64,000 nt of DNA. It comes from SIG299 sp964541485. GTDB taxonomy: Bacteria > Bacillota > Clostridia > Lachnospirales > Lachnospiraceae. The notes beneath the pieces were generated by a model that was not told the DNA's origin, did no database searches, and was given only the letters and a program-made list of their open reading frames with translations. Where the stretch lies: NCBI GenBank assembly GCA_964541485.1, contig CAZIQL010000005.1, positions 1 to 64,000 on the forward strand, given 5' to 3'. Position 1 is the first letter of the stretch; the number at the start of each line of letters is the position of its first letter. The position numbers and the translations under genes were made by a program. This document shows positions 44,832-53,557 of this stretch, piece by piece.

Positions 44832-45938
44832 ATGGAAGAAATAAGAGAAGAGCTGAAAAAAATCGCCGGGAATTTTGTGAAGGAGGACACCATCACAGAG
44901 CTTCGGGCACACGGAAACGGACACATCAATGATACCTTTGTGGTAATCTGTGAGGAGAATGGAGACAAGACGCGGTGGATTTTGCAGAAAATCAATAAGT
45001 ATGTATTCCCGCATCCGGAACAGGTTATGGAAAACGTGGCCAGTGTCACAGAGTTTTTAAGAGAAAAGATTCTGGCACAGGGCGGTGACCCGGAAAGGGA
45101 AACACTGAAGCTGCTTCAGACAAAGGACGGAAAGAATTATTGTGTGGATGAGGGTGGCGATTACTGGAGATGCTATCTTTTTATTTCTGACACGGTTTGT
45201 TTTGAGTCGGCAGAGACGAAAGAGGATTTTTATGAGGCGGCTGTAGCTTTTGGAAAATTCCAGAGCATGCTTGCCGATTATCCGGCGGAAACGCTGCATG
45301 AGACGATTGCAAATTTCCATAATACAAAGGCGCGTTTTGCGGTATTTCAGGAAGCTGTGGCAAAGGATACCGCAAAAAGAGCGCAGAGTGTACAGAAGGA
45401 AATCCAGTTTATCCTTGACAGAGAGGCTGTGGCAAACTTTTTTACCGACCTTTTGGTGCGGGGAGAGATTCCGCTTCGCGTGACACATAACGATACAAAG
45501 ATTAACAATATCCTGATGGATAAGGAAACACACAAGGGAATCTGTGTTATTGACCTTGACACGGTTATGCCGGGACTTGCCATGCACGATTTTGGTGATG
45601 CGGTGCGCTTCGGTGCAAGTACCGCTGCAGAGGATGAAACGGATTTAAGCAGGGTTTCCTGTGATATGGAGTTGTTTGAGGTCTATGCAAAGGGATTTAT
45701 TGAAGGCTGCGAAGGCAGACTTACTCCGAAGGAAATCAAGCTTCTTCCGATGGGAGCAAAGACGATTACACTGGAGCTTGGCATGAGATTTCTGACAGAT
45801 TATTTAAACGGAGATGTGTACTTTAAGGTGCACAGGGAAGGACACAATCTGGACCGTTGCCGTACACAGCTTAAGCTGGTGGCAGACATGGAAGAAAAAT
45901 GGGATAAGATGCAGGAAATCGTGGCAAGGTATCAGTAG
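44832..45938 (+). CDS. NahK-like N-acetylhexosamine kinase (APH fold)
   Basis: 368 aa phosphotransferase. THNDTKINNILMD is the catalytic loop and CVIDLDTVMPGLAMHDFGDAVRFGAST contains the metal-binding DLD; the latter runs on into AAEDETDLSRV, as in bifidobacterial NahK. NahK phosphorylates GlcNAc or GalNAc at C1. The family is clear, but the substrate is inferred. GGAG at 44822-44825 favours ATG 44832 over GTG 44820. No lacto-N-biose phosphorylase lies nearby, so the local pathway is not explained. Confidence 0.8.
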   Translation: MEEIREELKKIAGNFVKEDTITELRAHGNGHINDTFVVICEENGDKTRWILQKINKYVFPHPEQVMENVASVTEFLREKILAQGGDPERETLKLLQTKDGKNYCVDEGGDYWRCYLFISDTVCFESAETKEDFYEAAVAFGKFQSMLADYPAETLHETIANFHNTKARFAVFQEAVAKDTAKRAQSVQKEIQFILDREAVANFFTDLLVRGEIPLRVTHNDTKINNILMDKETHKGICVIDLDTVMPGLAMHDFGDAVRFGASTAAEDETDLSRVSCDMELFEVYAKGFIEGCEGRLTPKEIKLLPMGAKTITLELGMRFLTDYLNGDVYFKVHREGHNLDRCRTQLKLVADMEEKWDKMQEIVARYQ

Positions 45939-45960
45939 AAGCAAAAAGAGGCGATAGAGA

Positions 45961-47376
45961 ATGAATGAGCATAAAATAAAATCCGTGGAAGCAGGCTCCA
46001 TTGCAGAGGAACTGGAGATACAGGCAGGAGATGTGCTGCTTGCGGTGAACAATCAGGAAATTGAAGATGTGTTTGACTATCGACTTATGATTCAGGAGGA
46101 GTATCTGGAGGTTCTGGTCAGGAAGGCAGACGGTGAAGAGTGGCTTCTGGAAATTGATAAGGACGAGGAAGAAGACCTTGGCATTGAGTTTGAGAACGAG
46201 CTCATGAGTGAGTACCGCTCGTGCAGAAACAAGTGCATTTTCTGCTTTATTGACCAGATGCCACCGGGCATGAGGGAAACCTTGTACTTTAAGGATGATG
46301 ACTCCAGGCTTTCTTTTATGCAGGGCAATTATATTACACTGACCAACATGAAGGAGAAGGATATTGATCGTATCGTCCGTCTTCATCTTGCTCCAATTAA
46401 TATTTCTGTGCAGGCAACCAACCCGGAGCTGCGCTGCAAGATGCTAAACAACCGGTTTGCGGGAGAAAAACTGCAATATCTTGAAAAATTATACGATGCC
46501 GGCATTGAGATGAACGGGCAGATTGTCTGCTGCAGGGGCGTGAATGACGGGGAAGAATTAAAGAGAAGTATCGAGGATCTGATGAAATTCCTTCCGCACA
46601 TGAAAAGCGTTTCGGTGGTTCCGGCGGGAATTACAAAATACCGTGAAGGATTATATCCGCTGGAACTGTTTACGGCAGAAGAAGCAGGAGAAATTATTGA
46701 TCTGATTGAAGGTTATCAGAAGGAGTGCTTTGAGAAGCACGGACTTCACTTTATTCATGCCAGTGACGAATGGTATATCAGTGCCGGAAGAGAATTTCCG
46801 GAGGAGGAACGTTATGACGGCTATCTTCAGCTGGAAAACGGCGTTGGCATGATGCGATTGTTTATGGGCGAGTTTGAGGAAGCACTGCAGGGTCTGGTGA
46901 AAAGTGACCGCTATCCGGCGTTACGTGAGGAGTTAAAGCGGACGGTGACGATCGCTACAGGAAGACTGACGTATCCGACGCTGGTTAAGTTTGCAGAAAA
47001 GCTGACGGAGGCCTTCCCGGGATTAAAGATTACCGTCTGTGCTATCCGCAACGACTTTTTCGGAGAGACAATCACCGTATCCGGCCTTATAACGGGGCAG
47101 GATCTGATTGCACAGTTAAAGGAATGTAAGGGACAGGGAGAAGAGCTGGGCGAAGCGCTCCTCATTCCGACTAATATGCTCCGGACCGGAGAAAATGTAT
47201 TTTTAGATGATGTGACGACAGAGGATGTAGAGCGCGAGCTTAAACTTCGCGTGGTTCCGTCCGCACAGAGCGGAAGGGATTTTATCGAGTCTGTCATCAA
47301 TGCAGAATACAAATATGATAAAAAGAACGGAAACTTCGTCTATATCCAGGCGTTTGAAAGGGAAGAAGTGGAGTAA
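45961..47376 (+). CDS. DUF512 radical-SAM-like protein with N-terminal PDZ domain
   Basis: 471 aa. Residues 5-70 form a PDZ-like domain (IKSVEAGSIAEELEIQAGD). The cysteine motif CRNKCIFCF (CxxxCxxC) then marks a radical SAM 4Fe-4S site, and the C-terminal half is DUF512 (LIPTNMLRTGENVFLDDVT). This is a widespread clostridial protein of unknown reaction, often near the GTPase gene der. It starts 22 bases after the kinase gene and ends six bases before the PHP gene, so these three are probably one transcript. Confidence 0.9.
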   Translation: MNEHKIKSVEAGSIAEELEIQAGDVLLAVNNQEIEDVFDYRLMIQEEYLEVLVRKADGEEWLLEIDKDEEEDLGIEFENELMSEYRSCRNKCIFCFIDQMPPGMRETLYFKDDDSRLSFMQGNYITLTNMKEKDIDRIVRLHLAPINISVQATNPELRCKMLNNRFAGEKLQYLEKLYDAGIEMNGQIVCCRGVNDGEELKRSIEDLMKFLPHMKSVSVVPAGITKYREGLYPLELFTAEEAGEIIDLIEGYQKECFEKHGLHFIHASDEWYISAGREFPEEERYDGYLQLENGVGMMRLFMGEFEEALQGLVKSDRYPALREELKRTVTIATGRLTYPTLVKFAEKLTEAFPGLKITVCAIRNDFFGETITVSGLITGQDLIAQLKECKGQGEELGEALLIPTNMLRTGENVFLDDVTTEDVERELKLRVVPSAQSGRDFIESVINAEYKYDKKNGNFVYIQAFEREEVE

Positions 47377-47382
47377 GGTATC

Positions 47383-48144
47383 ATGATTGCGAATTTTCAC
47401 ACACATACAAAACGTTGTCAGCACGCTGTGGGAGAAGACAGGGAATACGTGGAAGCTGCGATTGCCGGTGGGCTGAAGATTCTCGGATTTGCAGATCATT
47501 GTCCATGGGTATTCCCAGACGGATATGAGTCTTTTATGCGGATGAGACTTTCTGAGGTGGACGGATATTTTTATAGTCTGGAATCGCTGAAAAAGGAGTA
47601 TGAAAAAGACATTAAGATTTATATTGGCTTTGAAGCAGAGTACTGTCCGACATTGCTGGAGGCACAGGAAAAGCTGCTTTCGCAGTATCCGCTGGATTAT
47701 ATGATTATGGGACAGCACTTCCTTGGTCCGGAAAATGCCACGGTGTATATGGGAAGAAAGACTGAAGACGAAGGGCTTTTAAAGGCGTACGTGGATACCG
47801 TGCTGGAGGGCATTGCCACCGGAAAGTATCTGTATGTGGCGCATCCGGACTTGATAAATTTTTCCGGATCGGAAGAGGTTTATCAGAAGCACATGAGACG
47901 GCTTTGCAAAGGATTGAAAGAAGCAGACATGCCAATAGAAATCAACCTACTTGGGTTATTAGAGGGCAGACGTTATCCGGGAAAGGCTTTTCTGTCAGTG
48001 GCAAAAGAGGTTGGAAATTCCGCAATTCTGGGCGTGGATGCCCATGATCCGGTGCGTCTGACAGAGAGGGACGTGTTTTTGCGGGGGCAGCAGCTGGCAG
48101 AAGAATTCGGGTTGAAAGTGATAGACAAAGATATGCTTTTATAA
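47383..48144 (+). CDS. PHP-domain phosphatase (histidinol-phosphatase HisJ-like)
   Basis: 253 aa. The metal-binding motifs are visible: NFHTHTKRCQHA at the N-terminus, GFADHCPW, GFEAEYCP, YLYVAHPDL and LGVDAHDP. The length and motif order match HisJ-type histidinol phosphatase, which releases phosphate in histidine biosynthesis. No other his gene is nearby, so another phosphate ester is possible. The start is close to the previous stop with a weak AAGG site. A strong terminator follows. Confidence 0.85.
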   Translation: MIANFHTHTKRCQHAVGEDREYVEAAIAGGLKILGFADHCPWVFPDGYESFMRMRLSEVDGYFYSLESLKKEYEKDIKIYIGFEAEYCPTLLEAQEKLLSQYPLDYMIMGQHFLGPENATVYMGRKTEDEGLLKAYVDTVLEGIATGKYLYVAHPDLINFSGSEEVYQKHMRRLCKGLKEADMPIEINLLGLLEGRRYPGKAFLSVAKEVGNSAILGVDAHDPVRLTERDVFLRGQQLAEEFGLKVIDKDMLL

Positions 48145-48151
48145 GGAATCT

Positions 48152-48192
48152 AAAGGGTTTGCACGGGAGTGTGCAAATCCTTTCTTTTTCTT
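48152..48192 (+). terminator. Rho-independent terminator after the PHP gene
   Basis: AAAGGGTTTGCAC (48152-48164) pairs with GTGCAAATCCTTT (48171-48183) around GGGAGT, followed by CTTTTTCTTC. Confidence 0.88.
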
Positions 48193-48232
48193 CTCAAAAA
48201 TTGCGGAACTTCACGAAAAACACGAAAAATTG

Positions 48233-48261
48233 TTGCATGTGGAAATTTCTTCAATTATACT
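48233..48261 (+). promoter_or_regulatory. Sigma-A promoter of the secreted module protein
   Basis: TTGCAT (48233-48238), 17 bases, TATACT (48256-48261). Just upstream, ACGAAAAATT at 48222-48231 matches the end of the 25-bp repeat found in the mannan locus. Confidence 0.7.
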
Positions 48262-48301
48262 TTTTTGTGGCAAAAACTATTTTTTTAGGAGGAATGACGG
48301 T

Positions 48302-51300
48302 ATGAGAAAATTCATGCTGAGAATCATGGCATGGTTATTGGTTTTAACCATGACAGGTTCCGTTTTTGGGGACATTGGCATAAGAAAAGTAAGTGCAGCA
48401 ACCTATCCGGGTGATTACGCAAACGGATATACTGTGGAGGTTGGGGAACTGGCACAGTTTGAGGGCGATGTGACACTTACGGTTGAGTACACGCTGTTAG
48501 ATGGATTCGGGTACTCGCAGTTTGCCATGATTAACCTGATTGATGGCTGGCCGGCACTGCAGGAAGACGATTTTGTGAATCTTTCCTACCCAATCAACAA
48601 TGGGTGGTTTAATACATTACGCAGTATGAGCGGCAATGAGCTTACAGTTACTATTCAAGAGGAAAAGGTAAAGGAAATCGTAAAGGGAAACCGAGGCCTT
48701 GGCCTTCAGGTCTATGGCGTTGTCATTGATAAGGTGACCCTGGGCGGAGATGCCAGTACGGATCCGAATGCAGGATACACCGGCGACTGGGGGCTGGCAC
48801 GCAAGATTTCTTTGGAAACACTGTTAGAGCAGACGGGGGATATGGAGGTTACCGTAACCTACCGCCCGGTAGTGGGACAGGGACATGGCTGGTTCCAGAT
48901 GAGTTTTAGCGATCTTGGAAACGGATGGACCGCTCTTTCTGCTTCCGATTATGCAAAGCTGGACAATGAAATCAATTCCTATAATTGTCTGACCGTGGAT
49001 ACGGAGGAGACCTCCCTTACTGTAAAAATTTCAAAGGCAGCAATACAGCGTGTGATTGCAAATGGTCAGGGTCTGGGCATTCAGACCTATGGTATTATTG
49101 TGGAAAGTGTGCAGATTGGCGGAGCAGCAACACCTACAGCGAAGCCTACGGCGACACCGACACCTACCAACACGCCGACACCAACACCGACCTTAAGACC
49201 GGGACAGCCGACGCCGACACCTACCAGTACGCCGACGCCGACACCTACCAACACACCAACTCCGACACCGACACCGATTGTGTATACCGTCGGAGAGGAG
49301 CTTGTTCTTACAAAGGACATGGTGGATGCAACGGGCATGCTGGAAATTGAGTACGGCATTTGGGACAAGGTAGTGGTTCCGAGAGACCTCGATGCAAAGA
49401 CGGTTTCCATGAAAGATATTATCGCGGACCTCGTTGTTGTGGAAAGCGGTGCAGACCATAACGTAGAATTGATACATTGTGATTTGGAAAAGCTGGAGGT
49501 GATTCAGCCTCAGGGTGGTGCAGATTATAATGAGATGTTGCAGATGATTGAAGATGGAGTGTCCGTCCGCGATGCGTTTGCAGAATTCATGACATATACG
49601 CAGATGATGATGAAGGTAGGAGAAACCAGACCGGAAATCAAGACAAAGAAGGGAACAACCATTGCCGATATCTGTGTTACGGGGAATGCAGACTTTGATC
49701 TGTACAACGGCAAGGTTGAAAGGATTACCATCAATACAGAGGATGCCTATACCTCTCTTAAGGTTGCCGTGGATGGTTATACCGGAGAAGTATTTGTAGA
49801 GCAGGAGAGAGAAGAAAATTCTGCAAGCGGATATTTAAAGCTTGATTTGTGCAATTCCCAGGTGAAGGGACTGACCATTTCCGGTGATGACGGAAGCTGT
49901 TATGTAACCGGTGAATATTCCAATGTAAATAAGATGACCGTGCAGGGCTCTGCAAGTGTAGTCGTATCTACGGACATGAAAGAAGTCGTTGTGGCTGACA
50001 CAGCAGAAAAGGCAAGAGTCAGATTTTATGATGAAGTAGAAGAAATCAAGGTAGAAAGCGATAACAGCAGTATTATTCTTTCTAAGAGTGCAACGGTAGA
50101 AAGAGCAACGGTAACCGGAGACAATGTAAAGATTTACGGTTACGGAGTACTGGAATCGGCAGAAATTACTGGTACAGGCGCAAACGTAGCAACAATAGGA
50201 ACAGCCGTAACCGGTGAGAATAACAAAGAAATTCCACCGGAGATGGAGGCTATGGCACCGGTGAAGCAGGAAAGTTCAAGCACGAAGCCGTCGACTCCGA
50301 CGACTCCGACGAAGAAAGAAGTGACAGTAACACTGGATAGTTCCTATCCGGGAAGCTATAAGTGCGGTACTAATATCGACGCTTCTGTTTTAAGCCAGTT
50401 TGACGGAGACATAGCTGTGACATTGGATTATGTTCTGACAGGCACCTCTGGCTGGCCGCAGTTTGCCGCAGTACTTGTCTGGAGTGATGGCTGGCCAAAG
50501 GTTATGGTAAGCTCAGCAGGCACCAGTGGTTATACCGCATTTAACCAGGAAAAGACACAGATTACATTTGTAATTTCTGAGGAAGATGTGGACAGAATCG
50601 TAGAGCAGGGTCCGCTTGGCCTTCAGGTAGACGGTGCATATTTTACAAAGGCAGTGCTTCGTGATGCAAAGAAGGATGACTGGTACAAGGGCGACTGGAG
50701 TACCGCATATGCCTTCACAGCAGAAGAAATTGCTGATTTATATGGAAATGTTACGATTACACTGGATTACACTACAGTAAGTACAGGATATAATTATTAT
50801 CAGTTACAGTTCGTGGATACCAGTACCTGGAGCGGATTGGGAGCAAGCGATTTTAATAATCTTATTTATGAAATAAATGACTGGAACTGTATTACGGTAA
50901 ATGCAGGAAACGGCACGATGCAGTTTACGATTAATGCAGACCGCTTTGCAGAGCTGATTGCAACGGGAAAAGAATTCGCTGTAAAGACATACGGCGTAAT
51001 CATTGACGGTGCAACCATTGAGGGAGAAGAGAGACCGGCAGTCACACCGACACCGACTCCGATTCCTGTTCCGACCGTCTGCACAGAGCTGTATCTGGAC
51101 ACAGGATATCCGGGCAACTACGGCGGAAGCAACAGCATTCCGGCAGCGGTATTCGCCCAGTTTACCGGAGATGTTACCGTTACGGTAGAGTATGAAGTAG
51201 CAGACAGCACAACGACAACGCAGTTTGCATGTATTGATTCTTCCTGGAGCAAGATTCCGACTTCTCTGGCAACAGAATTTATGCAGGTAGATACAGATAA

Positions 51301-51757
51301 GAACAGCTTGACGTTTACCATTGCAAAGGAGAATCTGCCGGATGGTTCGATGGCCTTCCAGGTGAATGGAATTTATATTACAAAAGTTACATTAACCGGA
51401 GAAGGCGAAAAGAATGCGGATGCCGCGTATGTGGGTGACTGGTCCATCGGACACAAGTTTAACGCTTCGGAGATATCGGCGTATGCAGGGAAGAGCGTTG
51501 ATGTGACAGTGACGTACCAGACACTGGAAAGCGCGGATTATACATGGTATAAGCTGTCGCTTGCAGAGCTGGGTGGTTACACGGACATTGAGGAAACTGC
51601 TGCGGCAGGCTATGGTTCGGCTCCGGGTGGCACGATGACGTTGACACTGAGTGCAGATGCGGTGGACGAGCTGATTAATGCAGGGAATGCATTGGGAATC
51701 AAGGTATATGGAGTGATTGTGAACCGTGCAGTCATTAGTGAAGCAGTAACACAGTAA
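48302..51757 (+). CDS. Secreted multi-module carbohydrate-binding protein without catalytic domain
   Basis: 1151 aa. A signal peptide ends at VSAA (about residue 33), with no lipobox, LPXTG or membrane anchor. Modules lie at about 35-150, 160-275, 678-790, 795-910, 932-1037 and 1042-1151; even-numbered ones start GDW, odd ones YPGNY or YPGDY. They share VTVTYxxx, aromatic strands and xxGIQTYGVIVD-like ends with the lipoprotein at 21014. Pro/Thr linkers lie at 275-325 and 913-925. The middle (326-665) is repetitive short-strand sequence like a beta-helix (VEEIKVESDNSSIILSKS). AGGAGG sets the start at 48302. It probably binds polysaccharide outside the cell. Confidence 0.8.
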   Translation: MRKFMLRIMAWLLVLTMTGSVFGDIGIRKVSAATYPGDYANGYTVEVGELAQFEGDVTLTVEYTLLDGFGYSQFAMINLIDGWPALQEDDFVNLSYPINNGWFNTLRSMSGNELTVTIQEEKVKEIVKGNRGLGLQVYGVVIDKVTLGGDASTDPNAGYTGDWGLARKISLETLLEQTGDMEVTVTYRPVVGQGHGWFQMSFSDLGNGWTALSASDYAKLDNEINSYNCLTVDTEETSLTVKISKAAIQRVIANGQGLGIQTYGIIVESVQIGGAATPTAKPTATPTPTNTPTPTPTLRPGQPTPTPTSTPTPTPTNTPTPTPTPIVYTVGEELVLTKDMVDATGMLEIEYGIWDKVVVPRDLDAKTVSMKDIIADLVVVESGADHNVELIHCDLEKLEVIQPQGGADYNEMLQMIEDGVSVRDAFAEFMTYTQMMMKVGETRPEIKTKKGTTIADICVTGNADFDLYNGKVERITINTEDAYTSLKVAVDGYTGEVFVEQEREENSASGYLKLDLCNSQVKGLTISGDDGSCYVTGEYSNVNKMTVQGSASVVVSTDMKEVVVADTAEKARVRFYDEVEEIKVESDNSSIILSKSATVERATVTGDNVKIYGYGVLESAEITGTGANVATIGTAVTGENNKEIPPEMEAMAPVKQESSSTKPSTPTTPTKKEVTVTLDSSYPGSYKCGTNIDASVLSQFDGDIAVTLDYVLTGTSGWPQFAAVLVWSDGWPKVMVSSAGTSGYTAFNQEKTQITFVISEEDVDRIVEQGPLGLQVDGAYFTKAVLRDAKKDDWYKGDWSTAYAFTAEEIADLYGNVTITLDYTTVSTGYNYYQLQFVDTSTWSGLGASDFNNLIYEINDWNCITVNAGNGTMQFTINADRFAELIATGKEFAVKTYGVIIDGATIEGEERPAVTPTPTPIPVPTVCTELYLDTGYPGNYGGSNSIPAAVFAQFTGDVTVTVEYEVADSTTTTQFACIDSSWSKIPTSLATEFMQVDTDKNSLTFTIAKENLPDGSMAFQVNGIYITKVTLTGEGEKNADAAYVGDWSIGHKFNASEISAYAGKSVDVTVTYQTLESADYTWYKLSLAELGGYTDIEETAAAGYGSAPGGTMTLTLSADAVDELINAGNALGIKVYGVIVNRAVISEAVTQ
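49126..49276 (+). repeat. Low-complexity Pro/Thr linker repeats
   Basis: Repeated ACACCGACACCT-like units encode a Thr-Pro-rich linker inside the secreted protein. The region is in frame and normal for carbohydrate-active proteins, though prone to slippage. Confidence 0.8.
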
Positions 51758-51779
51758 GAACAAAATAAGAATAAACAAG

Positions 51780-51853
51780 CATTGCCGGGGCAATTGTGCT
51801 CCGGCAATGTCAGATTGTAAACTGCCACGGCAATGGTGTCGTGGCGGTTTTTA
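51780..51853 (+). terminator. Two successive hairpins, second a Rho-independent terminator
   Basis: CATTGCCGG/CCGGCAATG (51780-51809) is followed by CTGCCACG/CGTGGCGG (51822-51847) and TTTTTA. The second has the T-tract. The pair isolates the secreted-protein gene from the GH4 locus. Confidence 0.8.
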
Positions 51854-51913
51854 TATATAGCGAAATGTGAAAAAGTCTACGCTGGTAAAAAAGTCCGTGT
51901 CGTCAAAAAAATG

Positions 51914-51942
51914 TAGACATTTAAAATGAAAGCGTTTACAAT
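51914..51942 (+). promoter_or_regulatory. Sigma-A promoter of the GH4 gene with overlapping cre site
   Basis: TAGACA (51914-51919), 17 bases, TACAAT (51937-51942). The 14-mer TGAAAGCGTTTACA at 51927-51940 matches the CcpA cre consensus TGNAANCGNTNNCA and covers the spacer and -10, so binding should block polymerase. Confidence 0.8.
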
Positions 51943-51987
51943 AAGAGCATATCTGTAACAGAAAGTCTGTAAGTGAAGGAGCAGAAA

Positions 51988-53391
51988 ATGGAACGGAAAA
52001 TCAAGGTTTGTTATATCGGTGGCGGCTCAAAACTGTGGGCCAGGGTTTTTATGTCGGACCTGGCTGTGTCAGAAGGGCTATCTGGCGAGATTGCACTTTA
52101 TGACATTGACAAAGAGGCGGCACTCCGGAATGCAAAAATCGGTGCCCGTATCAATCAGAATCCGAAAGCTCTTTCCAAATTTGAATATAATGTGTATGAT
52201 GCGCCGGAGGAGGCACTTTCCGGTGCGGATTTTGTTATTATCTCTATTTTGCCGGGGACATTCCGGGAAATGAGAAGTGATGTGCATGTGCCGGAAAAGT
52301 ATGGCATTTACCAGTCCGTAGGGGACACGGCAGGACCGGGTGGAGTACTCCGGGCGATGCGCACGGTGCCGATTTATGAGAAATATGCAAAGAAAATAAA
52401 GGCAATTTGTCCGGAAGCCTGGGTAATTAACCTGACAAATCCGATGAGTGTCTGTGTAAAGGTATTATATGATGTGTTCCCGGAGATAAAGGCGTTTGGG
52501 TGCTGTCATGAGGTATTCCATGCACAGCAGTTTCTGGCGGTGGCGTTAAAGGAGCTTCGCGGAATTCATGTAAAAAGAAACGAAATCTATACGGATGCCT
52601 GCGGAGTAAACCATTTTACCTGGATTACGGAGGCAAAATATCAGAACATGGATTTACTGAAGCTGGTTCCGGAATTTGAAGAAAAATTCGGGGAAGACGG
52701 ATATTACGAAGAGGGAACGGACCGGTTTGCATTCCGGCAAGACCCGTTTGCATACGGCAATAACGTCAAAATGGATTTATATAAAAAATATGGTGCCCTT
52801 GCTGCGGCAGGTGACCGGCACCTGGCAGAATTTATGCCAAATACATGGTACTTAAAAAATCCGGAAACTGTGAAGAGGTGGCATTTTAATCTGACGACGG
52901 TGGACTTCAGGGAAAAACAGCAGGAGGAAAAAATCGCAGATACCATTGCCATGGCAGACGGCGAAAAGGAATTTCCGGTAGAAAAATCGGCAGAAGAAGT
53001 GGTGGATTTGATGAAGGCACTGCTTGGCTTTGGTACGGTGGTGTCCAATGTCAATATGCCAAACTGCGGACAGATGCCACAGATGCCGCTTGGCTCGGTT
53101 GTGGAGACAAACTGTGTGTTTTCCCATGACAGTGTGGCGCCGGTACTTGCAAAACCACTGCCGGACGGAGCATGCAGTCTGGTGCACAGGGCATGCGTAA
53201 ATGTGGATACGCTGTATGAGGGAATCAAAGAGCGAAATCTTGATAAAATTTACCTTTCCTTTGTAAATCAGGCGCTTTGTAACACACTGGATGCAGAAGA
53301 ATCAAGGGAATTGTTCCGGGAAATGTGCCGGAATACCCGGGGATATCTGGATGCCTATTTCGATTTGGATGCATATTTTTGTGCAAAATAA
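51988..53391 (+). CDS. GH4 family glycosidase, LplD-like (alpha-galacturonidase candidate)
   Basis: 467 aa NAD- and Mn-dependent glycosidase. The N-terminus CYIGGGSKLWARVF is the nucleotide-binding loop; INLTNPMSV, CCHE (C173, H174, E175) and CGVNHFTW (H209) form the metal and catalytic site. VGDTAGPGGVLRAMRTVP resembles LplD-type members, reported as alpha-galacturonidase in Bacillus subtilis. The importer genes downstream resemble LplB and LplC, which supports that reading, though alpha-glucuronidase or alpha-galactosidase activity is possible. It is cytoplasmic. AAGGAG favours 51988 over a GTG at 51973. It has its own cre-controlled promoter. Confidence 0.85.
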   Translation: MERKIKVCYIGGGSKLWARVFMSDLAVSEGLSGEIALYDIDKEAALRNAKIGARINQNPKALSKFEYNVYDAPEEALSGADFVIISILPGTFREMRSDVHVPEKYGIYQSVGDTAGPGGVLRAMRTVPIYEKYAKKIKAICPEAWVINLTNPMSVCVKVLYDVFPEIKAFGCCHEVFHAQQFLAVALKELRGIHVKRNEIYTDACGVNHFTWITEAKYQNMDLLKLVPEFEEKFGEDGYYEEGTDRFAFRQDPFAYGNNVKMDLYKKYGALAAAGDRHLAEFMPNTWYLKNPETVKRWHFNLTTVDFREKQQEEKIADTIAMADGEKEFPVEKSAEEVVDLMKALLGFGTVVSNVNMPNCGQMPQMPLGSVVETNCVFSHDSVAPVLAKPLPDGACSLVHRACVNVDTLYEGIKERNLDKIYLSFVNQALCNTLDAEESRELFREMCRNTRGYLDAYFDLDAYFCAK

Positions 53392-53472
53392 ACAAAAAAG
53401 ACTTTGTTTTTTTAGGAATACGTGGTAGAATTACAATAAGATATCAAAAATCTTAAGACATTAAAATTGCTA

Positions 53473-53484
53473 CGTCAAAAAAAT
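53473..53484 (+). promoter_or_regulatory. Shared 12-mer upstream of the transporter operon
   Basis: CGTCAAAAAAAT at 53473-53484 recurs exactly at 51901-51912, just upstream of the GH4 promoter. The two sites may bind the same regulator, for example the AraC protein at 63090. A -10-like TACAAT lies at 53432-53437 without a clear -35. Confidence 0.35.
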
Positions 53485-53557
53485 CAAGGAAAATTTTAAT
53501 ACGCTGATGTAAAATAAGCTACATAGTGATTAAGATTGTTCGGATAAGAGAGAGATT

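Noticed and set aside
49126..49276. Short repeats considered as a minisatellite or CRISPR
   Set aside because: They encode a Thr/Pro linker within a continuous protein and vary in unit length.
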